Assembly: GCA_026120185.1 (NCBI GenBank)
Contig: JANUWF010001937.1
Span: 1,054,001-1,118,000, forward strand
From: Voacanga thouarsii
Lineage: Eukaryota > Streptophyta > Magnoliopsida > Gentianales > Apocynaceae
Direction of reading: 5' to 3'
Length of the DNA: 64,000 bases
The stretch's first letter is position 1, and the number at the start of each line of letters is the position of its first letter. The notes beneath the pieces are model-generated. The model had not been told where the DNA came from. It made no database searches and saw only the letters and a list, made by a program, of their open reading frames with translations. Both the position numbers and the translations under genes were made by a program. Of the stretch, positions 10,895-21,193 are shown piece after piece.

Positions 10895-12659
10895 CTATAT
10901 ATTAGATGGGAGAGTAATTTTTGGTACCCATATCTTCTTGGGTCCATAGGGGTTAGTAATAATTCTTTTAATTCTCCAATTAGTTTTTATTTCTAATCCA
11001 ATACTTTTCCTAATATAACACCTAGATGCATTGTGTCTATTTTTACCACAATAAGTGCAACATATGTAATTTCTATTTGAGGAGCTTGCTTTCACAAAAT
11101 AAGACTTGTGTTTTCCTGTTTTGTGCATATTACTGTATCCAAAGCCAAAGCCATTTCTGTTTCTAGTCATCTATTGAACTCCAAGAAGTTTATTTAGATT
11201 GCTTCGGTCATCAGTGAATTTTTCAATACAAGTAGTGAGATCATCAATTTTCATTTTCATATTATCAAACTCACTGATCATAATTTCAAGAGATGAGACT
11301 TTATCACACAAACATTTATTCTCATGAGCAAAACAGTTCAAGAAAGTAGAAATGATTTCTTTTTCAATATTCAAGCAACATATGGAGTCAAGAAGAGTTT
11401 TGTTCTCACTTATCAGATTGTCATTCTCATTTGATAAGGAATCAATTTTCACTTTCATTTCCTTATTCCTTCTTAACAGTCTTTTTAGTTAACGGAACAT
11501 ATCAATAGGAAATTCATTTGGATCATCAATATTATCACAAGTAGAATTATACAATTCAGCTACAAGGTTAGATGGGGAGGAGATTACCTTATCCTCCACT
11601 GCCATGAAGTATATGTTAGCTGTTTCATTTTCAGAATCTCCATTTCCTCATATTCAGACTCATTCTGATCCCCAATTCCCATCAGTCCTTTTTTTTTTCT
11701 TTGTTTTCAAATCTTTCTCTTTCTTTTTAAGCATCTTGGCTTCTTTCTCTTTAGCTATTGGGAAGTCAGAAATGAAGTGTTCTGTACTCTTGCATTCATA
11801 GCATTGAGGCTTGAAAGATAAGGTTTGTCCCCTTCCTTTTTACGAATTTCTTACCTCTTTTGAAGTTTTTGTTTTTGAACATCTTTCTGATTTTCTTTGC
11901 GATCATGGCTAAATCTTTGGTATCCACTTCAGTTCCATCGTTACTATCAGATTGACTGCTATCAGCGTCCTCATCAATAACTTTCAGTGTTGTTCCTCTT
12001 TTGCCTTTGTCATTGTCATCAAATTTTTGAAACCTTTTGAGTTTTATTTCATAAGTTAAGAGAGAGCCAATTAGCTCTTCAGTGGGTAATGTTTTCAAAT
12101 CTTTTAATTCCTCCATAGCCATAGCTTTAAGTTGCCAGCTCTTTGGCAAGGCATCCAGAATTTTTCTATTTTGTTCACCAAGGGAATAGCTTTTCCCATA
12201 AGCCTTAAATCCATTTGCAATACTTGTGAATCTAGTAAACATATCGGTTATACTCTCATTTGACTTCATAGTAAATAATTCATAATCATGAATCAAAAGT
12301 CCCAACTTCGATTCCTTCACTTGATTTATCCCCTCATGGGTGACTTTAAGCAATCTTCACATGTCATGGGCTGAATCACCGCCACTTACTCTATTATATT
12401 CAGTGGCATCAAGGGTACAACATAGAATGTTCATAACTTGAAAATTCAATGTCATTTTGGCATTGTTTTCAGTATCCTATTCGTCACTTTATTTGGGAAC
12501 TATTCGACCTTCAACACTTCTAGAAGGAACATATGGTCTTCTTTCAATTAAATTCCATAGCTTAAAATTAATTCAGCAAACATAGATCTTCATGCGATTT
12601 TTCTAGAATGTGTAATTACTCACAGTGAACAAAGGAGGTCTATTTGTCGAAGATCCCAT
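10895..12659 (-). pseudogene. SIRE gag
   Basis: Gag probably starts at ATG 12659 (MGSSTNRPPLFTVSNY), but a stop follows after 18 codons. The capsid part is best seen in 12353-11796 (THEGINQVKESKLGLLIHDY, a UBN2-type copia gag). A first knuckle near 11800 (CYECKSTEHFISDF) has lost its last Cys. A coiled-coil segment occupies 11458-11171. A second, intact CX2CX4HX4C knuckle (CTYCGKNRHNASRC) lies at about 11070-11030. The long spacer with a coiled coil between two knuckles is typical of SIRE gag. Several stops separate the parts. Confidence 0.85.
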
Positions 12660-12736
12660 GATATAGGGAAGAGAGAAAATATTTACCATAAGGATATTTT
12701 TTACAAGGCTGTTTAGCCAAAAAAGAGTACACCAAC

Positions 12737-12748
12737 GCTCTAATACTA
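12737..12748 (-). promoter_or_regulatory. decayed tRNA-iMet primer binding site of SIRE
   Basis: The plus strand gctctaatacta is a mutated reverse complement of TGGTATCAGAGC, two bases from the 5' LTR edge at 12751. Confidence 0.75.
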
Positions 12749-12750
12749 AT

Positions 12751-14025
12751 TGAAAAACCTTAGGGGGGTAAATAAGGTTTATGATAAATTTTAAAACACT
12801 TTAAAAAAAAAATCTAATTTTTGAAATGCTTCATTTGTTTTACAGATTCAAGTGTTTACAAGTTGTGCAAAAACGAGTTGTGTGTAGCTTTAAGAAGTCA
12901 TCTAGGAACTTAAGGATATAAGACGAGATGTGCAATCAATATAAGAATAAAGATGGGTTGGTGAGAATCATAAAGATTTTTTTTGAATGATTGAAAACTT
13001 TGTGCAAAGAGATTCGCAAGTTGTCAAAAATAAATATAAGAAAGATGAACAAAATATTTATAGTGGTTTGATCCTCAAATATCTATATCCACTACCTTAA
13101 ACTTACACTTAAGGATTTTAAATTAGATATCTATAAAATCAGCCAGTTCAATGGTGTCTATCTACACAATTACGTAAGAGGATTACCACACTTGATTTTA
13201 CCTAAACCTCTCAACCAATCTACAAATCAAGACTCACCCCAAATGGGTTTTACACCACAACCTTGACATACAAAAAGATTATATGAATGAAACAGAGATA
13301 GCTCACTTGAGCAAATGTGCAAACAAATGAACACCAATAACTTTTACTTTTTGAAGTAATTTGATTTCTCTTTGAAACACTTATAAAAAGGGAGATTTTT
13401 GTAATCCGAAGTATGTGAGTGTTTATAAAAAGATAGCATAAAAATTTACTTTAAAATCTAGTTTTGAAAGCTTTTATAAAAGCAAAAAGTAAGACACTAA
13501 CGTCTAGTTTTTCGCTGTCAAATTTTTTAAAGTTTTGGACTCAAAGATCGAACGAGGATGCATCCAAAAAGGTGAGTCTAAAATGGCACTTTTCTAGGCA
13601 GAAATATTTGGATACTATCCACAGAGTTTTGGATGACGCTTTTGGATACAGAACCACCCAAATTACTCAATCCAAAAGTCTGAAGACTTAATACTTTGAA
13701 ATTTTTTTGTTTGTGTACTTTAAGGTAGAAATAAATTAAATCATAAGGTAAAGAAGGTATAGGAATTCACATAATATACCTCAACAAACGACTCCTAGTC
13801 TATAATTCTTCCACAAGGACTTTTCAATATACAATCTCTTAAGCTTGTCTTTTACTTGATTACCCATTCTTGGATTCCATGGCTTAAGAGTTTCTTAACA
13901 ATTTTATTTGCACACTTTGAAAAACCTAAGGTCAAACATGCCCTATCACATATAGATCACATAAGTTAGTCCTCATCAATGTTTGTCATAAGTCAAAATA
14001 CAGGAGAATGCTGTTAGGACTAACA
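12751..14025 (-). repeat. SIRE 5' LTR (right copy)
   Basis: A 1,275-bp LTR, the partner of 2943-4235, with TG/CA ends, the PBS on its left side and the TSD aaagt at 14026-14030. Confidence 0.93.
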
Positions 14026-14030
14026 AAAGT

Positions 14031-14479
14031 ATATAGCACTCAAAATGGTGATTTTATACTTGAAATTTGAAGTTTAAACAATATTTAATGCAAAACTTGA
14101 ATCCTAGGATAAACAATGATCCTGGAACTTTAAGAAATATAAGTTAAACATTCCAAATCACACCCAATCACCCCTAACCCATCTAGGAGTAAAAATCAAC
14201 TTGGATAAGATGAATTGGGAAACCAATTTGATCGCCTAAAAGAACCTTAGATGAGTTAGAATCTAAGAGCCCATTTTAGAAAGAGAGAATTGATCTATCC
14301 AAGAAAGATGAAAGACTTCATTCTTAGGTTGGACTCAGCCCTAAAAGAAGTTTTGACTGATTTAGGAAAACTTAAGAGGAATTACCCTCATAGCTTTCTC
14401 AAAGAATTTTTTGAATATCAAAATATTTAATGTTCAAAAGTATTTTTGCAAAAGTTATAATAGCATATATGTATGTATG

Positions 14480-14523
<44 letters not shown>

Positions 14524-14600
14524 AAATCCTAAGCTGTTAAAGTTGCTAATTCTAGTCAAAAGAAGGTCTAAAAACAAGTTTAATGGCCTTAAAAGTCAAC
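14031..14600 (-). other. continuation of the interrupted gypsy 5' LTR (far end undefined), with an AT microsatellite
   Basis: Sequence right of the SIRE TSD must rejoin the 70-bp LTR fragment at 2873-2942. No gene is seen. A (ATGT)n(AT)n tract occupies 14466-14520. Where the LTR ends is not determinable without a second copy. Confidence 0.45.
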
Positions 14601-14609
14601 AACGTCATG

Positions 14610-15530
14610 AAATTTGAAAAATAATTAGAACAAGGTCAAAAATTGCAAAACAAGGCATATTGCCCATAATTAGTGGTGTTAGCTGCTCACTGTTACACCG
14701 ACCAAATTCTTGAATCTTGCTAGCACTGATTATGTTGGATGGACTAGTGCCAACTACCGTTTGTCCTTCATCAGTAGTTGTTTTCATATACTCTAATCCT
14801 TGCTCAAGTTTTTTTATCCATTGGCTAAGTGTTTTCCTTAATTCTACACATGAATTTTAGGGTACTTTTGGCTTGCTTTAGTCTTCCTTTCACAACCCAT
14901 TTCTTGATCATTTTCTTAGTTCTTAGCTTACAGTCTTTGTAGGCTTGAAGTTCTCCTTAAAATCACTTAAATCCTATTTTTGCGCATGGAACAATTAGTA
15001 GTGCCTTAGCTTTCTATCCCCTTTCTTTAGATGTAACATGTTGCGTAGGTAGATTCTTATTATGAAAAAGTCTAACCTTGAGAGTGTCTATCTATTTAGA
15101 ACTCTTAATTTCCAAAAGCTTCTATCGGACTTAGAGGACGATCCACCAAATTCTCCATCCCCATTTCACATGCAAGCGCTATGTGCCCAAGTTTGCCACA
15201 GTTGTATGAAAAATTAGGATTTTCTCATGTTTAAATTGAATCAAAACCCTAGAACTATCCTTCCTACTAAGAAAAAATCCAGTCTCAAGATGGTTTTGGA
15301 TGTTAATTTCAACTCTATCTGGATATAATTCCTTCTGACCCTACTAGACATCTTCAACCCATCAACTGCCAGAAAATTCCTTATACTCTTACTTACAATA
15401 ACTGTAGTTTGAGAATTCATATTTCCAAAAGGAAGGTTGCAAATTTCGACCCAAAAACCTGTAAAAAAAAGCGATTTCTTCATAAGAAAGCTCAGGGTTC
15501 AAATCGTTAAAATTGTTATGAGCTCATCTG
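14610..15530 (-). pseudogene. LINE-type ORF1 remnant (DUF4283 and zinc-knuckle region)
   Basis: 15483-15241 reads FWVEICNLPFGNMNSQ and DGLKMSSRVRRNYIQIEL. This is the pattern of the DUF4283/zf-CCHC_4 proteins that form ORF1 of many plant non-LTR retrotransposons and bind RNA. In a shifted frame at about 15230-15185 a knuckle-like SYNCGKLGHIALAC follows, with the first Cys replaced by Ser. Downstream text (about 14830-14640, WIKKLEQGLEYM) may be the C-terminal tail. No endonuclease or RT is present, so this is a 5' fragment, or an orphan domain captured elsewhere. Stops and frameshifts are frequent. Confidence 0.6.
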
Positions 15531-16330
15531 AACGACCAAGGACTATTATCAACTATTTTCCGTTTATCACTCTCTAAGATAAAAAAAAAAAAATAGAGGA
15601 TGGTGTGATCATCTAAGTTGGAGAAGTGAATGGGGTTCTGGAGATTCTAGGCCCGTACAAGAATAGATTTAAAGGCTTTGAGATTTATTTTTAAAGGGGG
15701 TAGTTGAGAGCTAAATAAGAAAAGTTAGAGGATCTAGAATGAGAGAAAACAGAGAAGGACAAAAGGAAACCAAAAAAAGGAAGAAACAAGAAAGATAAAC
15801 TACAGAGGAAAATGAAAATTGGATGAACCAGAGAAAAGTCTTTGACCTCAAGGCAGAATAGAAAGAAGTTTCATTTCTCTAGAGAGAGAAAGCAACGGGT
15901 TAAAAATTTTCAAAGATAAGATGTACTTAGATTTGAAACAGAGTTTATGAATCTTCGTATTACTTATTATGACTTTTGTTTATTATGTATTTTGATATTT
16001 CTTTTCTAATTTAGAATTCAATTTCTATTTGTTATCCTTCTTTTCTTCTTTTTCTTTTTAAATAAAAAAATGAGGTCTTTATATTCACTTTAAAGATGTT
16101 TCAATTTAAAAATAAACTTTCTTTATTTTTCAATATTTTTCATTCTTTCCAATCTTTCTAATATTTTTAAAATAAAAGAATATACTCTATTTATAAGTTT
16201 CAAAAAAGATTATTCTTTAAAATATACAAATCTACAAAGTTAAGACATTTTATCATATCCTTCATGAATAATTAAATTGTATTATTTATGAATCTCAAGA
16301 ATATATTCATATAAACCAGTTTTTGAAGGA
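15531..16330. other. AT-rich intergenic stretch, nothing recognised
   Basis: A purine-rich segment (about 15570-15900, many GAGAAA-like words) is followed by very AT-rich sequence. No motif or open frame that I can assign. Confidence 0.5.
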
Positions 16331-16334
16331 AAAT

Positions 16335-16575
16335 TTACCAATTTAGTTCCTTAATTTTTATTTTTTGAGGATTTTGATCAAATTTTCTACTTTTTAAGTT
16401 TCCTAACTATTTTCGAGCAATTTGTTTTTACCTTATTATTAATGGTACGACTAATAGAAACGGTCATAAGGATAGAAAAAGTTGTCTGAAAATAGTTAAA
16501 GACCTAAAATGTTAAAAAAATAAAGAGGACCAAAACTACCAAAAATAAAAGTTAAGGGACTAAATTAGCAATAAA
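16335..16575. mobile_element. MITE-like element 1 with long terminal inverted repeats
   Basis: The left arm (aatttagttccttaattttt) is the inverse of the right arm (aaaaataaaagttaagggac). Pairing extends inward through ggaccaaaa and gacctaaaa words to a short loop near 16430-16470. The whole can fold into one hairpin of about 240 bp. No coding capacity. A related copy is at 16848-18202. Confidence 0.7.
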
Positions 16576-16847
16576 TAATTATATTTTATACATTAGAAAA
16601 GACAACACTTTAAATCTTGGAATTCATAAAAACAAGGTTTGCTTATAGTAAATTATACCTTACTAAAAATTTTACATTAGCCTATAATTTTCTCTTGTAA
16701 TCATCATTTTTTTGGTAGAAATTTCTTGTAATGTTTGATTTTGGAATAGGTAAATTTGATTTTTAACGATGCGATTGAAGACTTTTTACTTACTTGATAA
16801 TCTTAGGACAAAGTTATTGTCATAATTTTTTTAAGTTCTATATTTAG

Positions 16848-18202
16848 AAAATTCATCAATTTAGTCGCTTAATGTTTATTTTTTTTTATGGTTTTGGTGT
16901 ATTTTTTCTTTTAAAAAACTATTTAGGTCCTCTAACTATTTTTAAATTTTTTTTTATCCTTATAATTATTTTTTGTTAGTCAGACTGTCAACAATAGGAC
17001 AAAAAAATCGTTCGAAAATAGTTGAAAGACCTAAAAAGTAAAAAAAAAAATAAATAAATAGATGATGTAAACATGGAACCCTCCTCGTAGAAATCAAAAC
17101 TCGACAAACAAGAATCGGTCACCCAATTCTCTACCAAATGCCAACAAAAGAAGAATCTTGGTTTACACAACTAGGACCCAAATTTTAGTAGGGATTGACC
17201 AACTACTTTAATACCCAAACACCCTTGATTCTATAAGGAAATCAAGAATAAGTGAAATAGAGAAAAGTAGGTACCCTTCAAGGAATCCCAACAAGAACAC
17301 TAGGTAAAATACCCAACACCTAAGTTAGAGAAAAAAGATGGATTAACCCAAAGATTTAGAGACTCTAAACAACGGTAGTCCTAATCCTTTTTATAAGTCT
17401 TGATTGATTTGGGACACCCAAGGGAATCGCCCACACAACAACCTTCTCTAGAGTTCTTGAATTCTCAATATCGATTCTCAAAGTTGTATTCACAATGAAA
17501 TAAATGGGGTATATATAGAACCCCAAACCTAAGTAACTTAACGTTACAAACCTTAGCTAAAATAAAGCTTAAAACAAGCTAATTAGGTCTTAAAAGACCT
17601 TACATTTTGTAGATAAAATAAGAGTAGCCGAAATAAACTTGAAAGAAATCAAAATAGATGTTTAGGAGATTTGCACGACGATACATGGGAGATGCACGGC
17701 TGTGCTGGAGTCGGGGCCTGTTAATTTGGCTGTGCATGGCTAGATTACATGGCTGTACATCTAGCCGTGCACAGTGGAACGGCTTGGTGTGCGGCCGTGC
17801 ACCTCAACTGCTGGAAGTGAAAATCTCTACAAAATGGACGACTTCATGTATGCCCGTGCATTCTGGCTATGTAACCCTATTTTCTGCACTCCAACTTTTT
17901 CCCTTTAATCTCCTTTGCTTGGTATTGTATGCCCTTTGCCCTCCCTTCGAATTATTGATTATTTTGTGCTCTTTTTGGAAATTCTTTCATCCTCTATTTC
18001 TTCACAAGTCTCTTGGCTCTTGGTTTGGTGGCTTGACATTTTTTTTGAATCTTCTTGAATATTAATCTCACCTAAGGAGCCATGAGTTGTGATTTAGTCT
18101 TTCTTTCCCCTTCTTAAATCTGGCATTCTTGCCTTGGACGATTCCTATCAATAGATCTAAACCTCCAAAAATAAAAGTTAAGGGACTAAATTGATGAATT
18201 TT
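16848..18202. mobile_element. MITE-like element 2, interrupted by a solo LTR
   Basis: Terminal inverted repeats begin aaaattcatcaatttag and end ctaaattgatgaatttt. The interior left arm shares the 'ggtcctctaactattttt' type sequence with element 1. After removing the solo LTR and one TSD the element is about 260 bp, matching element 1. Possible flanking tattt on both sides could be its own duplication, but this is uncertain. Confidence 0.7.
17063..18150 (-). mobile_element. solo LTR inserted in MITE 2
   Basis: A 1,088-bp segment starts TGATGTAAAC and ends CCTATCA (TGAT/ATCA ends). It is flanked by a perfect TSD, ataga, at 17058-17062 and 18151-18155. A TATATATA box near 17510-17516 read on the minus strand, with its presumed U3 to the right, gives the orientation. 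No internal region or second copy is present, as expected after LTR-LTR recombination. A GC-rich block at about 17670-17830 carries repeated CGGCCGTGCAC-like palindromes. The 135-codon open frame here (17658-18065) has no recognisable domain and is LTR sequence. Confidence 0.85.
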
Positions 18203-18490
18203 TATTTCTTTAATAAGATATTATATTTATTTGATAGAATGTATTTTGTCAGAACGATGAATGAGTTTAATTAAAAGAAAAGTTTAATGGCTTTTTAAAA
18301 AATGTAATATTTGTTTATTTCTGCATAACATCTGCAACAATTTTATGTAACGATACTAGATGAAGTGGGACAAGCTCAAACCACTCTACATTCTCAAGTT
18401 TTTAGACAATGCCTTCATAGGTTCAATTCCAAGATCAATTGGAAAATTGACATACTTGGATCACTAGATCTCTCCACAAATTAACAATTA
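18203..18490. other. AT-rich spacer, nothing recognised
   Basis: No gene. A GGTTCAATTCC word at about 18418 resembles a pol III B box, but I see no matching A box. Confidence 0.45.
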
Positions 18491-18515
18491 CCTCCGTCCC
18501 ATTTATTTGTAAGAA
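18491..18515. repeat. possible left terminus of mariner/Stowaway-type element
   Basis: cctccgtcccatttattt resembles the CTCCCTCCGTCCCA ends shared by plant mariner elements and Stowaway MITEs. It could be the left end of the mariner whose transposase lies at 20030-21193, or a separate MITE remnant. I could not find the partner terminus right of 45 kb. Confidence 0.4.
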
Positions 18516-19257
18516 CTAAAAATTGTGGTGTTCTTTTTTATTTGTCATATTAAAAAATTTTAGATAAAATTAATATTAATTTTATTGTTAAAACCTTATA
18601 GTATTGAAATTAATAAGTTAACATTCAAAACAAGAAAGAACTTAAGATCTCTTACAATACCGTTATTGCTTCCCAATGACTTCTAATACCAATGCAATGA
18701 CAACATATACTAATGTATGCCAAGGATTTAGAAAGTGTATTTATGGTGAAAATTGGTGTGTTCTTGATTCAAAGAAAAAAAACTAGAGAAAAAATGAAGA
18801 AAGAAGAAGAGAATGAAAACCCACCAAAACAAGAAGACTCCAAACTGATAGAGTGCAAAACTCCAAAGTTGACTCTATTGATCTCAATCTAATGTCTCCG
18901 TTAGAGTGGTTTACTATTCATCTTGAAGACTCTATTAATTTAATTCTACTCCATCAAATCTAGAAATAGTTTGTCCAATTCTCCTGCATCTTTCACTGAA
19001 TCCATCTAAAAGAAAGTTGCTCGAGATTTTGACTTGAATGTACCTACGGATTATGGATTTGATTTGAGTAAACTTCCAGAAAAAGATGATGATTCTAATA
19101 GTAGTAAGAAAGAATTGAAGAAAGTGGTTAAGACTATATTAAAAATGTATCTTCCTAGGTTTGATTAAGTGCACATTTCCTCATAATCTTTTCTAAAGAA
19201 GTGAAACATAAGTAAAGAATTTTGAAGCTTGGACTTTTTATTCCGTAGTAATGTCAA

Positions 19258-19289
<32 letters not shown>

Positions 19290-19298
19290 CACACATTT

Positions 19299-19351
<53 letters not shown>

Positions 19352-20029
19352 TTCTCTGTGCAAATTTATCTATATTGAAATTTTGCTCATATTACTCTCT
19401 GCTCAATCTAACAAGGAAAAATGTATAGTGATGTGGGTTATAAATTAAAGAAATGACATGTCCTTTTAGAATGAGGTGAAGAAGAAGCCAGTTAACTCCA
19501 CCATTCACTAATAATGGCCACAACCATTAATAATGACTTGCTACTAGATGCAGTTGTTAATGCAATTCTACTAGAGCAAATTGTATGAATATAAAAAATG
19601 AAAAGAATGACTAATGTGTGGGAGTTTTTGCTATGCAAAATCTATCATGTTGGACCTTTAGTATTTGGAATCAGATTAGCTAATTGAATACATATTAGTT
19701 TTATTAACAAAAACAAAAAAGAATATTGATTAGCTTTGGTATTTTTCCAATATCATTCTTTCAGATTGGACATTAAAAGGACACCAAAATTCTTAGTGAT
19801 TTAGAATAGAGAACTTAAGGATGAGGAGAATCATACTATTACAAGCTTTAGTAGAATATTAGCACTGCAAGAAAGAGTCAAATAAACAAAAAGCTTATTT
19901 CCAAAAATCAATTGGAATCTAAAAAATTAAACTATCACATTCTCCATATGTTGTCCATTACAAGCATCAACCAGAAATGACCCTTAAGTAATTAATCACT
20001 CATTGCACTAATGTGGGATTACATTTTAG
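18516..20029. other. mariner 3' flank or spacer; microsatellite; no intact gene
   Basis: AT-rich. At about 19035-19165 the plus strand reads FDLNVPTDYGFDLSKLPEK, reminiscent of the N-terminus of plant mariner transposases, but on the opposite strand to the main copy; weak. A compound A(15), (CA)n, (CT)n microsatellite lies at 19259-19357. Confidence 0.45.
19259..19357. repeat. compound poly-A, (CA)n, (CT)n microsatellite
   Basis: A run of A, then about ten CA units, then about 28 CT units with a few TTT interruptions. Confidence 0.95.
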
Positions 20030-21193
20030 CTAATTTGGGAGTTGACCTTCCCTATGTAGCATTGCTTTCTTCAAGTGTAGGATTTGGTACTTGTTGGAAC
20101 CTTTTACCTCAATGGTTTTTCTCATGCATGACTGTAATGTCAAGAATATCTTATAAGATTCCACCATTGAAAATTTTTCAAATGATTCCACAATAGCTTG
20201 GATAAGCTCATCAATAGTTCTTGGAGATTCTTTTTGTTGCAATGCCTAAATGCCACTAAAAAAACCAAGATCTAGGACATTTAAATCTGAAGAATTTGGA
20301 GGCTGACACACTAAACATATATCAAACCCATCTTGTGTAGCAGCTTTACAAAATTGAACACCATCACAACTAATACGAGTTCTTCCATTGTCTTGTTGAA
20401 TAAATATTGGATACCTGATGTCATCTCTTAGCCACTTAGCTTTTATGGCTGGTAGAACTTTTCCAATTAGAAGCTGTCTTACCACTGTTCTCTTAATTAT
20501 TTGTTTTGCTTCTTGTGTTCTAGCAATGCTATTTACATTGTTCCTTTTAGCTGGCTCTTGGGTGATTAAGGGGAAAAGACCATATTTTCTAGAAAAAACT
20601 TCACTCCCTTGAGTATAAAATCTTGGATGAGCAAGAGCTACTAAGAATATGATTTTTCCAATGTAGTTCTTACTTCTACAAGTGCACGGTGAGTCTTTCT
20701 TATCACGTAGCAAATAATGTTTCTTAGACAATTTTATCATGCAAAACCATTTCTCATCAATATGAACAATGTTATGTGTGCTTATGAATGTTGAACCATG
20801 CGGTATGCTGTCTCTTTCTAGCATTGACAAGCAAAATTCCAACCGAGATCTTTTGTTCTCTTCTTTCAAAAATAATTTTATCGAATTTTTGTGACGCTGT
20901 ATAGCTCCAGAATTTCTAAGTCTATGCATGGAGGACTTGTTTGTATTCAATGCATTAACGATTGAAAACTTGTTCACTTAGACAGAGGAATTTGATGAAA
21001 TCTAGAAGTGCTAATCTAAACTCTTTTGTGTCTGCAATTTTTCGTCTTCTTATGAGGCATATCAATAGTTAAGCCATTCCCCCTTGATTGCTGCCAAATA
21101 TGATAAATAATTCGAGTTGAAATTGGATATAATAAAGCAACCATTTTTACTATACCTCGTTTTAGCTTACCATCAACATTGTTATGTAACAGG
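20030..21193 (-). pseudogene. mariner-like transposase (DD39D), main part
   Basis: Reading leftwards from 21193: a helix-turn-helix region (KLKRGIVKMVALLYPIST, IYHIWQQS), then IDMPHKKTKNCRHKR, then the catalytic core in 20977-20246. The three acidic positions are visible: IVHIDEKWFCM, IFIQQDNGRTR and SSDLNVLDLGFF. Exactly 39 residues lie between the second and third Asp, the plant mariner (Soymar-type) signature. The C-terminus continues at 20242-20030 (RTIDELIQAIVESF). A stop near 21030, a frameshift near 20980 and a TAG at 20246 disable it. The first 38 codons lie 23.6 kb away at 44802-44914, because a copia element inserted in the coding region. Confidence 0.92.

Larger units (their letters stand above)
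2943..14025 (-). mobile_element. full-length SIRE/Maximus-type Ty1/copia retrotransposon with envelope-like ORF
   Basis: An 11,083-bp element reading on the minus strand. It is bounded by two direct LTRs (2943-4235 and 12751-14025) that both start tgaaaaaccttaggggggta and end ctaaca on the plus strand. It is flanked by a perfect 5-bp TSD, aaagt (2938-2942 and 14026-14030). Order on the minus strand is LTR, PBS, gag, protease, integrase, RT, RNase H, envelope-like ORF, PPT, LTR. Gag and RT motifs and the extra 3' ORF match the SIRE (Maximus/Agrico) lineage. Every coding domain carries stops or frameshifts, so it is inactive. The LTRs differ at many positions, so it is not recent. Confidence 0.93.

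Noticed and set aside
17658..18065. 135-codon ORF as a host gene
   Set aside because: It lies wholly within a solo LTR bounded by TSDs, has no recognisable domain, and its GC-rich part is explained by palindromic LTR repeats.
18380..18480. tRNA-derived SINE around the GGTTCAATTCC word
   Set aside because: No A-box at a suitable distance and no tail or TSD seen.
19035..19170. Second mariner transposase N-terminus on the plus strand
   Set aside because: Only a short DLN-type motif and an acidic stretch; no following catalytic sequence on this strand.
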